Assembly (NCBI RefSeq): GCF_000340435.2 | Contig: NZ_CP011883.2 | Span: 1,026,607-1,090,606 of the forward strand | Direction of reading: 5' to 3' | Length of the DNA: 64,000 nt | From: Mycobacterium haemophilum DSM 44634 | GTDB lineage: Bacteria > Actinomycetota > Actinomycetes > Mycobacteriales > Mycobacteriaceae | Shown here: one piece after another, positions 36,145 through 43,300 of the stretch | How the letters are laid out: each line of letters opens with the position of its first letter | Numbering within the stretch: the first letter of the stretch is position 1 | Position numbers and translations under genes: made by a program | The notes under the pieces: model-generated | What the model saw: only the letters and a program-made list of their open reading frames with translations | Told to the model about the DNA's origin: nothing | Database searches by the model: none

Positions 36145-36345
36145 AACAGGATCTCCTTAACTCCGGAATTGGTTGTGGCTCATCGGTAAGCCACGTCGCA
36201 GATTGACAGCACCAGTCTGCAGGTCGACGTACTTGCGCAACATCCACCGATTGGCGTAATGGGGTGAGGAGATTGTCTCCACTCATTGACGTTCCTGTTC
36301 TTCCATCTGGAATCACTTCTGGCAGTGCCGCGGTACTCACCGCGG
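36145..36345. other. Leader region of peptide copy A
   Basis: About 200 bp upstream of peptide A, related to the 36570-36720 leader of peptide B (shared GCAACATCCACCGAT). An open frame reading through from a GTG at 36340 exists, but in a different frame from the conserved peptide, and I do not consider it coding. It probably carries the promoter or 5' leader of the peptide-peptidase unit. Confidence 0.5.
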
Positions 36346-36384
36346 TTAGCTGAATTCGGCGTAGTTACTCTGCGTCTGGGTCAT
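36346..36384 (-). pseudogene. Truncated duplicate of the oligopeptidase gene start
   Basis: After peptide copy B, at the same distance as in copy A (61 versus 63 bp), the sequence starts ATGACCCAGACGCAG (MTQTQSNYAEFS, stop). The real peptidase begins MTQMHSSTRYPS after the same flanking sequence (GGGTCATG on plus strand, GGCGAGGAGCGG spacer). So the duplicated unit included peptide gene plus peptidase start; only the first copy keeps a peptidase. Confidence 0.55.
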
Positions 36385-36445
36385 GTCGGTTGGCATGCCG
36401 GCGAGGAGCGGCCGCGTGGACCGCTCCTCGCCTTTGGCGCGTCAG

Positions 36446-36559
36446 TTACGCAGTGCCGTACAGCAGCTCGTGCTGCCAATCCGAGATCACAATGATCTCG
36501 TCGGCAGGATACTGCGGAACACTGGCGTAGCGGTGCCGCGCTGGTGCGGATTGACTCAT
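36446..36559 (-). CDS. 37-residue precursor-type peptide, copy B
   Basis: Begins MSQSAPARHRYASVPQYP, then ADEIIVISDWQHELLYGTA. GAGGAGG precedes the ATG by 6-7 bp. It has the same length as copy A and the same ADEIIVISDWQ core, with the Cys pair replaced (YASVPQ). The nucleotide identity is concentrated in GACGAGATCATTGTGATCTC and its flanks. Start, stop, Shine-Dalgarno and frame are all conserved between the copies, which argues for real translation. It is followed by a 12-codon relic of a peptidase start. Confidence 0.72.
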   Translation of the reverse strand: MSQSAPARHRYASVPQYPADEIIVISDWQHELLYGTA

Positions 36560-36864
36560 AACAGAACCTCCTCAAATGCGAACTGGTGTTGGTCATCGAT
36601 ATAGCGAGGTGCATATCGACACCAACAGCCTGAACTCGGGGCTGTCCGAGCAACATCCACCGATCAGTGACGCCGCGTGATGAGCGTGCCTCCACCGATT
36701 GACTTAGCTGTTTTGCATCTGCGAAGCAGAGAAGTGTTGTTGTACAATGCCGTTCGGCACGTTAGCGGTGCGAACGCCTAATTCGGCTGCACCGTGGGCT
36801 CAGTGGGCTCAGTGGGCTCCATCGAGGCCGCCGCCATTGCTGGCATGCTCGGGTGTGGCGACGT
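36560..36864. other. Leader of peptide copy B and cryptic PPE tail
   Basis: 305 bp between the PPE gene stop and peptide B. The first 87 bases after the PPE stop remain open in the PPE frame: MPAMAAASMEPTEPTEPTVQ encoded partly by three tandem 9-bp units GTGGGCTCA (36794-36820), ending TAG 36778. The remainder is the presumed peptide leader. Confidence 0.55.
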
Positions 36865-37413
36865 CTAGACCAACTCGGCCTCGTTGGTGATCTCCGGCGG
36901 TTGCTGCCACGGAGTCAACTCCGACAACGCATCCAACACTTCGGCTGCATAGGTCTCCATCGTCATGGCGTCCTCGGCCCAGAACTTCAGATATTCCGCG
37001 TCGAGCTGGGCGATCGCCTCGGCGTATTCCCCGAACCGTTGGGACGCGATCAGCGCCATCCGCTGCTCGCGGTTATAGTCGATATCATCTGGATCCACCG
37101 CCGCCTTACACGCAGCGGCATAGGCATCCATGATGCGAAAAGCCACCGCGGCGGTCTCGGTGATTTGCCTGATGAGGGTAATCAGCCACGCCCGATACGG
37201 AGCGGCCGCCTGAGCCATTTGCATCGCAGCCGGGCCTGACCACTTCTCGTTCAGCAACGAGAGGACTTCCCCGAACAACCCAGGTGCGTAAGCCATCTGA
37301 TCTGCCAGTTTCGCCCACTTGTTGGCGGCGGCATACATCGAGTCAGGACCCGGACCGCCAAAGATGTTGGCGGAGTTAACTTCTGGTGGTATTGCTTGAA
37401 AATTGTAATGCAT
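36865..37413 (-). CDS. PPE41-like short PPE protein
   Basis: 182 residues with the PPE N-terminus MHYNFQAIPPEVNSANIFGGPGPDSM and WxG motif WSGPAAM (about 59). The Leu-rich helical hairpin and the LTPWQQPPEI segment correspond to PPE41 of M. tuberculosis (about 194 residues). Partner of the PE gene 57 bp upstream, expected to form a PE/PPE heterodimer exported by a type VII (ESX-5-like) system. A TAG at 36865 ends the frame, but 28 further codons in frame encode a Pro/Thr/Glu-rich tail, suggesting a recent premature stop. Confidence 0.88.
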   Translation of the reverse strand: MHYNFQAIPPEVNSANIFGGPGPDSMYAAANKWAKLADQMAYAPGLFGEVLSLLNEKWSGPAAMQMAQAAAPYRAWLITLIRQITETAAVAFRIMDAYAAACKAAVDPDDIDYNREQRMALIASQRFGEYAEAIAQLDAEYLKFWAEDAMTMETYAAEVLDALSELTPWQQPPEITNEAELV

Positions 37414-37470
37414 CTCTGTGTTCGTTGTTCCTTCCGTCTGGTAACGACTGCTGCTGGGCTGGTAGCGCCG

Positions 37471-37776
37471 TCAACGAGAGCCGAAGGTATTGCCGTTGTC
37501 GATCTCGGCGGTTGAATACGCAGCGGCGCTGCTCGACAAGGCCTTGATAAACCGCAACAGAATCTCGGTGGCCGCAACGATGGTCTCCTCATACTGCGTC
37601 GCGTGCATCGCCAGGTACGCCGCCGCCTTGGTTGATACCGCGTCGGCAGCCGGGGGCAAGACAGCGTTCAGCACCGGGGCCGCCTCGTCATTGATCTCAA
37701 CCGTCCGATCAACAAGGGTGTGCACCCCCTCGGCCGCTCGCGTCAACATCTCGGGGGCTGTGACTAGAAAAGGCAT
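37471..37776 (-). CDS. PE-family protein, PE25-like
   Basis: 101 residues from ATG 37776 (AGGAAGAG upstream). PE domain starting PFLVTAPEMLTRAAEGVHTLVD, helical throughout, with the secretion motif Y-x3-E (YSTAE) near residue 90. It has no PGRS extension. It is paired with the PPE41-like gene downstream. An 18-bp element TTGACCATCCCCTGGCAA (37806-37823, minus strand) upstream is shared with another PE-like gene at 50932, suggesting co-regulation. Confidence 0.88.
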   Translation of the reverse strand: MPFLVTAPEMLTRAAEGVHTLVDRTVEINDEAAPVLNAVLPPAADAVSTKAAAYLAMHATQYEETIVAATEILLRFIKALSSSAAAYSTAEIDNGNTFGSR

Positions 37777-37805
37777 GCCAACTCTTCCTCCAAAACCCCG
37801 GCAAT

Positions 37806-37823
37806 TTGCCAGGGGATGGTCAA
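37806..37823 (-). promoter_or_regulatory. Shared upstream element of PE genes, copy 1
   Basis: Minus-strand TTGACCATCCCCTGGCAA, followed by (A/T)TTGC and a T-tract, is identical over 18 bp to 50968-50985, each upstream of a PE-type start. TTGACC resembles a -35 hexamer. It is either a promoter with operator or a trace of gene duplication. Confidence 0.6.
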
Positions 37824-37971
37824 GTAGACGTTTGATTGAGCCGTCAGCGTCGACGGAATTTGGTGGGGCGATTCGACCACCACTGCTCACAGTTAGCTGA
37901 CGGGCTCCAATGCGCGGAACAAAGCACATATCTCGCTTATCTTGTCGCCCATCAACACTCGCTATGACCGG

Positions 37972-39102
37972 TTATCCGGCCGCCATGGGGCGTGCCATCA
38001 CGGTAGGGCGGAACCCGTATCGCGGGGTCGCGTCGCTCTGACCGCCCCGACTGGCGCCCGTTGCCATCGGCATCCCGGTCATGCCTGCCGGCCCCGCTAG
38101 CCCAGCCATCGGGACGGCACCCAGGGTAGCTGGCAATCCCACGTCGCGGCTCATCGCCGGAGCCGCTGCAGCCCAGCTTGGCGGCACCGACAGCGTCCCC
38201 AGAGCAGCGGCCTTCCCCAAGCCCGCCGACACTGCGCCAGCCCCGGCGCCCACGGCCGCCGACCACGGCGCACCCGCCCCAGAACTAAGGCCCCCCACCG
38301 CCGACCCCAACGCCGGTGCGCTGGGGGGTATCAGCCCGGCCACAGTACTGATAGACGCCATGCACGTGCCCACAACCGATGAAGTCACGGCGACGAATGT
38401 CGTCATGTCGACCTCGAGTTGCAGAAGCTCCCCTATCGTCCATCGAAGCGGATTGGGTGACGCAAGCCGCTGCAGCGCCTGGGGTACCACGGACATCACC
38501 CGCGAGCCCTTCGACATGATCGCCTGTGTATGGGTTCCGGTCGACCCGGCGGCCGCCCGTCCGGCTAGCCCAGCGGGGCTGGCGGTCCGCGGCGGCGGGG
38601 TGAACGGTATCAATCTCGCTGCAGTGGTCGAAACACCGGCGTAACCGTACATAGCGGTGACATCCTGCGCCCACATCTCGGCGTAGTGTGCCTCGGTGGC
38701 TGCGATCGCGCGGGTGTTCTGACCGAGGACATTGGTCGCAATCAGCGACACCAACAAAACACGGTTGGCCGCGATCACCGGCGGGGGCACCGTCATCGCG
38801 AAAGCCGCCTCAAACGCGGCCGCGGCGGCCTTGGCCTGGACGCCCGCCTGCGCAGCCTGGGCAGCGGTGCTGCTCATCCACGCCGCATAGGCGCTGACTA
38901 CGGACCTCATCGATATCGACGCGGGGCCCTGCCACGGCCCGCCGGTCAGCGCAGCGGTCACAGCGACGTAGGCGGCTGCCGCCGAGTCCAATTCGGCGGC
39001 CAATTCCTCCCAGGCTGCCGCGGCCGCCACCAGCGGTCCTGACCCGGGACCCACATACATTCTGGCGGAGTTGATTTCCGGAGGTAACGCTGCGAAATCC
39101 AT
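37972..39102 (-). CDS. PPE-SVP subfamily protein
   Basis: 376 residues. PPE domain residues 1-180: MDFAALPPEINSARMYVGPG, WxG motif WQGPAS (about 57). The Ala/Gly-rich C-terminal domain contains the SVP motif G-x2-SVP-x2-W (GTLSVPPSW, about 307-315). It ends RPTVMARPMAAG, as in PPE-SVP proteins. The partner PE gene lies 18 bp upstream. Expected to be secreted or surface-exposed via a type VII system; function is unknown. Confidence 0.93.
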   Translation of the reverse strand: MDFAALPPEINSARMYVGPGSGPLVAAAAAWEELAAELDSAAAAYVAVTAALTGGPWQGPASISMRSVVSAYAAWMSSTAAQAAQAGVQAKAAAAAFEAAFAMTVPPPVIAANRVLLVSLIATNVLGQNTRAIAATEAHYAEMWAQDVTAMYGYAGVSTTAARLIPFTPPPRTASPAGLAGRAAAGSTGTHTQAIMSKGSRVMSVVPQALQRLASPNPLRWTIGELLQLEVDMTTFVAVTSSVVGTCMASISTVAGLIPPSAPALGSAVGGLSSGAGAPWSAAVGAGAGAVSAGLGKAAALGTLSVPPSWAAAAPAMSRDVGLPATLGAVPMAGLAGPAGMTGMPMATGASRGGQSDATPRYGFRPTVMARPMAAG

Positions 39103-39120
39103 GAGCTGCTCCGCTGGCCG

Positions 39121-39423
39121 TTAGCTGCTGGCCGCGATCGTATTCGCGGCCTCGGTGGCCGAGTACCAGCCGGCGCTGGCTCTCAGGGTCGCCACCAGCA
39201 GTTCATGAATCGCCGCGGCCTGGGCGCTGATCGCCTGGTACATCGCGGCATGCGCGACGAATTGCGCTGCGGTCAATGCCGATACCTCATCAGCTGCGGC
39301 GGGAATAAGCCCGGTCGTCGAGGCGGCCGCTGTGGCGTTCTGGGCACTGATCGCAGAGCCGATGCCTTGCAAGTCGCCGGCCGCTCTGGTCAGCGTTTCT
39401 GGTGTCGTCGTCACGAAGGACAC
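39121..39423 (-). CDS. PE-family protein
   Basis: 100 residues from GTG 39423 (AAGGAGA upstream). Canonical PE domain: SFVTTTPETLTRAAGDLQGIGSAI, AADEVSALTAAQFVAHAAMYQAISAQAAAIHELLV, and the YxxxE secretion motif in YSATEAAN. It contains no C-terminal extension. It is the first gene of the PE-PPE-PE-PPE run on the minus strand, and its promoter should lie in 39424-39500. Confidence 0.93.
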   Translation of the reverse strand: MSFVTTTPETLTRAAGDLQGIGSAISAQNATAAASTTGLIPAAADEVSALTAAQFVAHAAMYQAISAQAAAIHELLVATLRASAGWYSATEAANTIAASS

Positions 39424-39913
39424 GGAATTCTCCTTGATGAATCAGGTGGATGCCGACCATGAGGCTGGTGTGCGGTCACGCCGAAAAACCTTGTAGCTCT
39501 GCATAACCCAATGAAGGCTGCGCAGTCGGCAGCCACATGTCGGGGAACCTTCTTCGATTGAGACTGGCTCCGATCAAGGTGAGCATCATGGCGATAGGAG
39601 GGTTGCCCGCGCGGGACGCTGCCGATGTCATCGACTCGGCTCGCAACCGGCAGCGCATCGTCGATAAGACGAGCGAACGCAACGGAGTTAGCGGTACTTA
39701 CAGTTGGTGTGATCGGATCCACACGACCACGGTGCCGCCGCGATAGGGCAATTCCCATCGGTTGACTGGCTAGAGCCACGGATGAATCTGTCTCCACCAA
39801 ATGACGGAGGCAGCTGATCGAGGCCTCCTGGCATCGCTGCACACTCTGCCGTGCCCGGATCATTCGCGCGGCGGAGCCGCCGTCGCCGAGGCGATGAGGC
39901 GTCGACGTGTCGG
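39424..39913. other. Intergenic region with response-regulator remnant
   Basis: 490 bp without an intact gene. At 39868-39905 the plus strand reads SRGGAAVAEAMRRRR, matching the C-terminus of the LuxR regulator at 33160-33807; 21 bp GCCGCCGTCGCCGAGGCGATG are identical at 39876 and 33766. This is a relic of a response-regulator gene convergent with the kinase. The remainder shows no supported gene. Confidence 0.6.
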
Positions 39914-41101
39914 TCAGCGCCGCAGCGGCAGCTCCACGCGTATGTGTGCCCCGACAGGTTCATCGATGACGCTCATCGTGCCGCCGGCGGCTTCCACTCG
40001 TGCTCGATGCGAAGCCAGACCGATGTGTCCCTCTGCGAGGTGGCGCGCCGCGACGTCAGGGGTGATGCCAATCCCGTTGTCTGTCACGTCGACACAAGCC
40101 TTGCCATCGATGACTGTCAGTACGACCGAGGCCGTGCTGGCGTGCGAATGACGGGCGACGTTGGACAGCAACTCGCGAATCACCCCGAAGAGGATCGGGT
40201 CGACAGCATTCGACTCCGAGTAATCAACGTCGGTTGTGATGGCCATGCCGGAGCGGTCCGCGGTGACGGCGGCTAGCTTTTGTACCGCGGCGGCCAATCC
40301 AACGTGGTCGAGGACTGCCGGGTGTAGCTCGAAGGTTGCCTCACGGAGTAGCCGGGAAGCGTCCTCGAGGCTGGCCAACGCACACTCGAGGGCCGCAGCC
40401 GGGGACGTTTTGAGGAAGTCGACGATGTCGCGACGGGCCGCCAGCACATCCTGCAGGGGTCCGTCATGGATCGATTCTGAGATCTGCCGGCGCTCCGCTT
40501 CCGAGGCAGTCATGGTTTGTGCAAGCAACTCCTCGCGCGAGGTGGTGAGTTTGGCCATTTCGTCGACATGTCGTAGCCGGAAAAGCACCACCAATAGGGC
40601 TGTGCAGCAGACAAATCCGTACATCAGCAGTATTAGTGCCGTTTCGGCCACGCCGAGGCGCCGGGCGATCACCGGATCTTGAAGCACCGATGCGCTGAAG
40701 ACTCCGAACGTGCAGGCCAGCACGGCGGCGGCTCGTTGCCATGACATATCGACGGCCACCATGCGCGGCAGTAGCGCCATCACCATCAGCGGGATGTAGC
40801 CGCCCGCTGACAGCAGCTTGAAGCCGAACACCGCCGCGACGTCAACTAATGCGAGGATCAATAGTGAACTTTCGCCAGCAAACGAATGACTCGCGGTAGA
40901 AAACGCCACTATCAACGCGCACATCGCGACGCATGCGTAGACGCCAAGCAACACGGCTTGCTCAGGCCATCGAGTCGGGTCGGGTGCTATTAGCATCGCG
41001 CCGATCATGATGATCACGACGCCGACGCGAAGCGCGGACCCAGCTCGCAGGGAGCGCAACCGGTGCTTGCTGCGCACCTGCTCGACATCTGTGCTGCTCA
41101 T
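39914..41101 (-). CDS. NarL-type membrane histidine kinase
   Basis: 395 residues. The N-terminal 170 residues contain about five to six hydrophobic segments (RVGVVIIMIGAMLIA, AVLLGVYACVAMCALIVAF, LLILALVDVAAVFGF, IPLMVMALL, ILLMYGFVCCTALLVVLF), with no large extracellular domain. The HisKA_3 dimerisation box is SESIHDGPLQDVLAARRD (phospho-His). The HATPase domain has LLSNVARHSHAS (N box) and DNGIGI. The multi-pass sensor layout suits small hydrophobic or membrane ligands. The likely partner is the LuxR regulator 6 kb away. The signal is unknown, and the intervening peptides are candidates only. Confidence 0.92.
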   Translation of the reverse strand: MSSTDVEQVRSKHRLRSLRAGSALRVGVVIIMIGAMLIAPDPTRWPEQAVLLGVYACVAMCALIVAFSTASHSFAGESSLLILALVDVAAVFGFKLLSAGGYIPLMVMALLPRMVAVDMSWQRAAAVLACTFGVFSASVLQDPVIARRLGVAETALILLMYGFVCCTALLVVLFRLRHVDEMAKLTTSREELLAQTMTASEAERRQISESIHDGPLQDVLAARRDIVDFLKTSPAAALECALASLEDASRLLREATFELHPAVLDHVGLAAAVQKLAAVTADRSGMAITTDVDYSESNAVDPILFGVIRELLSNVARHSHASTASVVLTVIDGKACVDVTDNGIGITPDVAARHLAEGHIGLASHRARVEAAGGTMSVIDEPVGAHIRVELPLRR

Positions 41102-41787
41102 TCTCTACCTAACATACGGCTATGCCCAACGGCTGCAGGTGTGGGAACGGAATGTTCATTACTATTCTTGCCATGTCTGCAACAGAGCCGGTTCTCGCCA
41201 CCGTCGGTGCGGTGTTCCCGCTCGGCGGGACCAGCAGTCACTTCCGCACTCGAATCTTGCTGGCTGCAGCAACACACCCGGTGGCATAAGGGCCATTGGC
41301 CCACCGCGCTGGGCGCACCACGGAAGTTTCTGCTGCAGCCTGCCGTTTGTTACTGGCTGTCGTCAAACTGATGGGCTTACAAGGGGTCTGCGCCGCATCC
41401 GCAATCAACCCAGTCGTGATTGGCTTCCTTCAACTTGCCAGCATCGTCATCCCGCTTGGTCGCCTGGGCGGGGCTGGGCGTCGTCACGGGAAACTCCGAT
41501 GGTGTACGTGCGGAACTCGTTTTTCTGCCCGGGCGCTGCAGGGACCTGATGCTCAGCGACGGCGCGACCAGTGTTGTCATCGTGGTAACCACAACCAGCC
41601 TCAGACTTGAGTTGACGTGGCAGCCAGCAGTTTTACTGCAACCGGGGGAGCACAATTCGTATCTCAGATGGGCTGAATGGGGGAGTGACTGCATTCGTCG
41701 CTCTGACACGATGTACGAGTTAGAGTTTCAACTCCCAATCAACTAGGACGCCATGCTCGCCGACGCGCAACCCCGCATAGTTGGCCC
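41102..41787. other. Intergenic region, no confident gene
   Basis: 686 bp. Two plus-strand frames deserve mention only: 41122-41289 (55 codons, MPNGCRCGNGMFITILAM...) and 41420-41746 (108 codons, β-strand-like C-terminal part ELVFLPGRCRDLMLSDGATS... ending FQLPIN just before the nucleosidase gene). Neither has a clear ribosome binding site or recognised family, and codon use is not typical. The promoter of the kinase gene must lie at the left edge. Confidence 0.45.
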
Positions 41788-42540
41788 ATGACGACCGGGC
41801 TTATCTGCGCGATTCCTCAGGAGCTCGCGCATCTGCGTCGTGCGCTTTGCCGCGTTCAAAGCCAACGGGTGGCCCAGGTCAGCTTCGATATTGGTGAGCT
41901 CGACGGACATCGGGTAGTGGTCGCTGGAGGGGGTATCGGCAAAGTCAACACGGCGTTGGCCGCCACGCTGCTGGCCGACCGGTTTGGTTGCCACGCAATT
42001 GTTTTTACCGGTGTTGCCGGCGGGCTGGACCCAAAGCTGCGTATCGGTGACGTCGTGATCGCTGACCGCGTAATACAGCATGACGCCGGGCTGATCGAAA
42101 GTCAGCGGTTAGGTGTCTACCAAGCTGGACATGTCCCTTTCATTAATCCGACTGAGCGGCTGGGGTATTCGGTCGACCTTGACTTGATGGGCCGCGTCAG
42201 ACACCGCTTAAAAGATTTCGCCATGCCGTTATTGTCACGTGTTGCTGGTGGCCACAGCCAGCCATCACGAATGGCTTACGGCACCATCCTCAGCGGCGAT
42301 CAGTACCTGCAGTGCGAAGTCACCCGCGACTCGCTGCAACGCGAACTCGGAGGGTTGGCGATCGAAATGGAAGGCGGTGCACTGGCTCAAGTCGGCGAAT
42401 CCTTCGGTATACCTTGGCTTAACATCCGTTGCCTGTCCGACCTTGCCGGTTGCGACTCTCGGTTCGACTTCGCGGCGTTCGTTGACCACGTTGCCGTTGG
42501 TTCGGCTGCCATCTTGCGGCATCTGCTGCCAGTGCTGTGA
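41788..42540 (+). CDS. MTA/SAH nucleosidase-family protein
   Basis: 250 residues of the PNP_UDP_1 fold. The N-terminus MTTGLICAIPQELAHLRRAL has the IxAIPxE motif, followed by GGGIGKVNTALAATLL, FTGVAGGLDPKLRIGDVVIADR, the substrate-site AIEMEGGALAQVGESFGIPW (EMEGxA) and RCLSDLAG (catalytic Asp). It is predicted to cleave 5'-methylthioadenosine and S-adenosylhomocysteine. It is distinct from the core mtn gene that mycobacteria carry elsewhere, so it is an accessory paralogue. The next gene is a cupin 120 bp away. Confidence 0.9.
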   Translation: MTTGLICAIPQELAHLRRALCRVQSQRVAQVSFDIGELDGHRVVVAGGGIGKVNTALAATLLADRFGCHAIVFTGVAGGLDPKLRIGDVVIADRVIQHDAGLIESQRLGVYQAGHVPFINPTERLGYSVDLDLMGRVRHRLKDFAMPLLSRVAGGHSQPSRMAYGTILSGDQYLQCEVTRDSLQRELGGLAIEMEGGALAQVGESFGIPWLNIRCLSDLAGCDSRFDFAAFVDHVAVGSAAILRHLLPVL

Positions 42541-42660
42541 TCCAATAGCGTCGAGTCCGACGCGACCCGTTTGCGTCATCTCGTCGGAGGAGAACGATTC
42601 CTCCTGCTAATCATCCATTCGTCGGAATCTCTTGGAGCAGAATCGATCTACATTCACGGT

Positions 42661-43125
42661 ATGTGGAAGAAGCCCTACATTACAGTGACTGAATTGCCCG
42701 ACTGGGCTCAATGCCTGCAGCTATCTCCTCACCCCGAGGGTGGCTGGTTTAGAGAAACATGGCGCAGCGAATTAGAAATCAGCCAATCGGCCCTGCCCGC
42801 TGAATACGCTGGTCCACGCAGTGCCGGCACAGCCATTCTGTTCCTGCTGATGCCAGGTCAACAGTCCGCGTGGCATATAGTGCGCAGCGCTGAGCTATGG
42901 TTCTTCCACCGTGGCAGCCCACTCCTGTTGGAAGTAGGGGACAGACAGTGCACTGCCACAACACATGTGATGGGTGCCGATGTCCATGCCGGGCAACGCC
43001 CGCAACTGCTGGTTCCGCCTGGCTGTTGGCAACGTGCCCAACCACGCGACGACGAACCCACCCTCGTTAGCTGTGTCGTCGTACCTGGCTTCGACTTTAC
43101 TGACTTCACCATGACACCTGCGTGA
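42661..43125 (+). CDS. Cupin_5 (DUF985) protein
   Basis: 154 residues from ATG 42661; the open frame upstream is not conserved-looking. Family start HPEGGWFRETWRSE, then AILFLLMPGQQSAWHIVRSAELWFFHRGSPLLLEV (cupin strands with His and Glu ligands) and VPPGCWQRAQ, VVVPGFDFTDFTM. Single-domain β-barrel. The biochemical role is not established for the family. It is an accessory-island gene following the nucleosidase. Confidence 0.88.
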   Translation: MWKKPYITVTELPDWAQCLQLSPHPEGGWFRETWRSELEISQSALPAEYAGPRSAGTAILFLLMPGQQSAWHIVRSAELWFFHRGSPLLLEVGDRQCTATTHVMGADVHAGQRPQLLVPPGCWQRAQPRDDEPTLVSCVVVPGFDFTDFTMTPA

Positions 43126-43300
43126 AGCGCAGTTGCTTACCGAGCTTGTTGCTGCGCTGAACTGCATCGCGATACCAGCCGGGCGGGAGCTGGTCCGTTG
43201 GTGGCTCGCGGCTGCAGCCGCACCGTCGCGAAGGTTGGACTTGGTGTCTGGCTAGTGTGATGCTGCCGAGGAAAGCGGCCTCGCTGGTTTCGCAGTGGCG

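Noticed and set aside
36035..36340. 101-codon minus-strand frame over peptide A and its leader
   Set aside because: In a different frame from the peptide; the conserved features between the two copies (start, stop, Shine-Dalgarno, ADEIIVISDWQ) follow the 37-residue frame, although the similar text HCDLGLAAR also appears in both copies because the DNA is conserved.
41007..41549. 180-codon plus-strand frame upstream of the nucleosidase
   Set aside because: Begins inside the kinase gene on the opposite strand; Cys/Arg/Ser-rich translation, no domain and no ribosome binding site.
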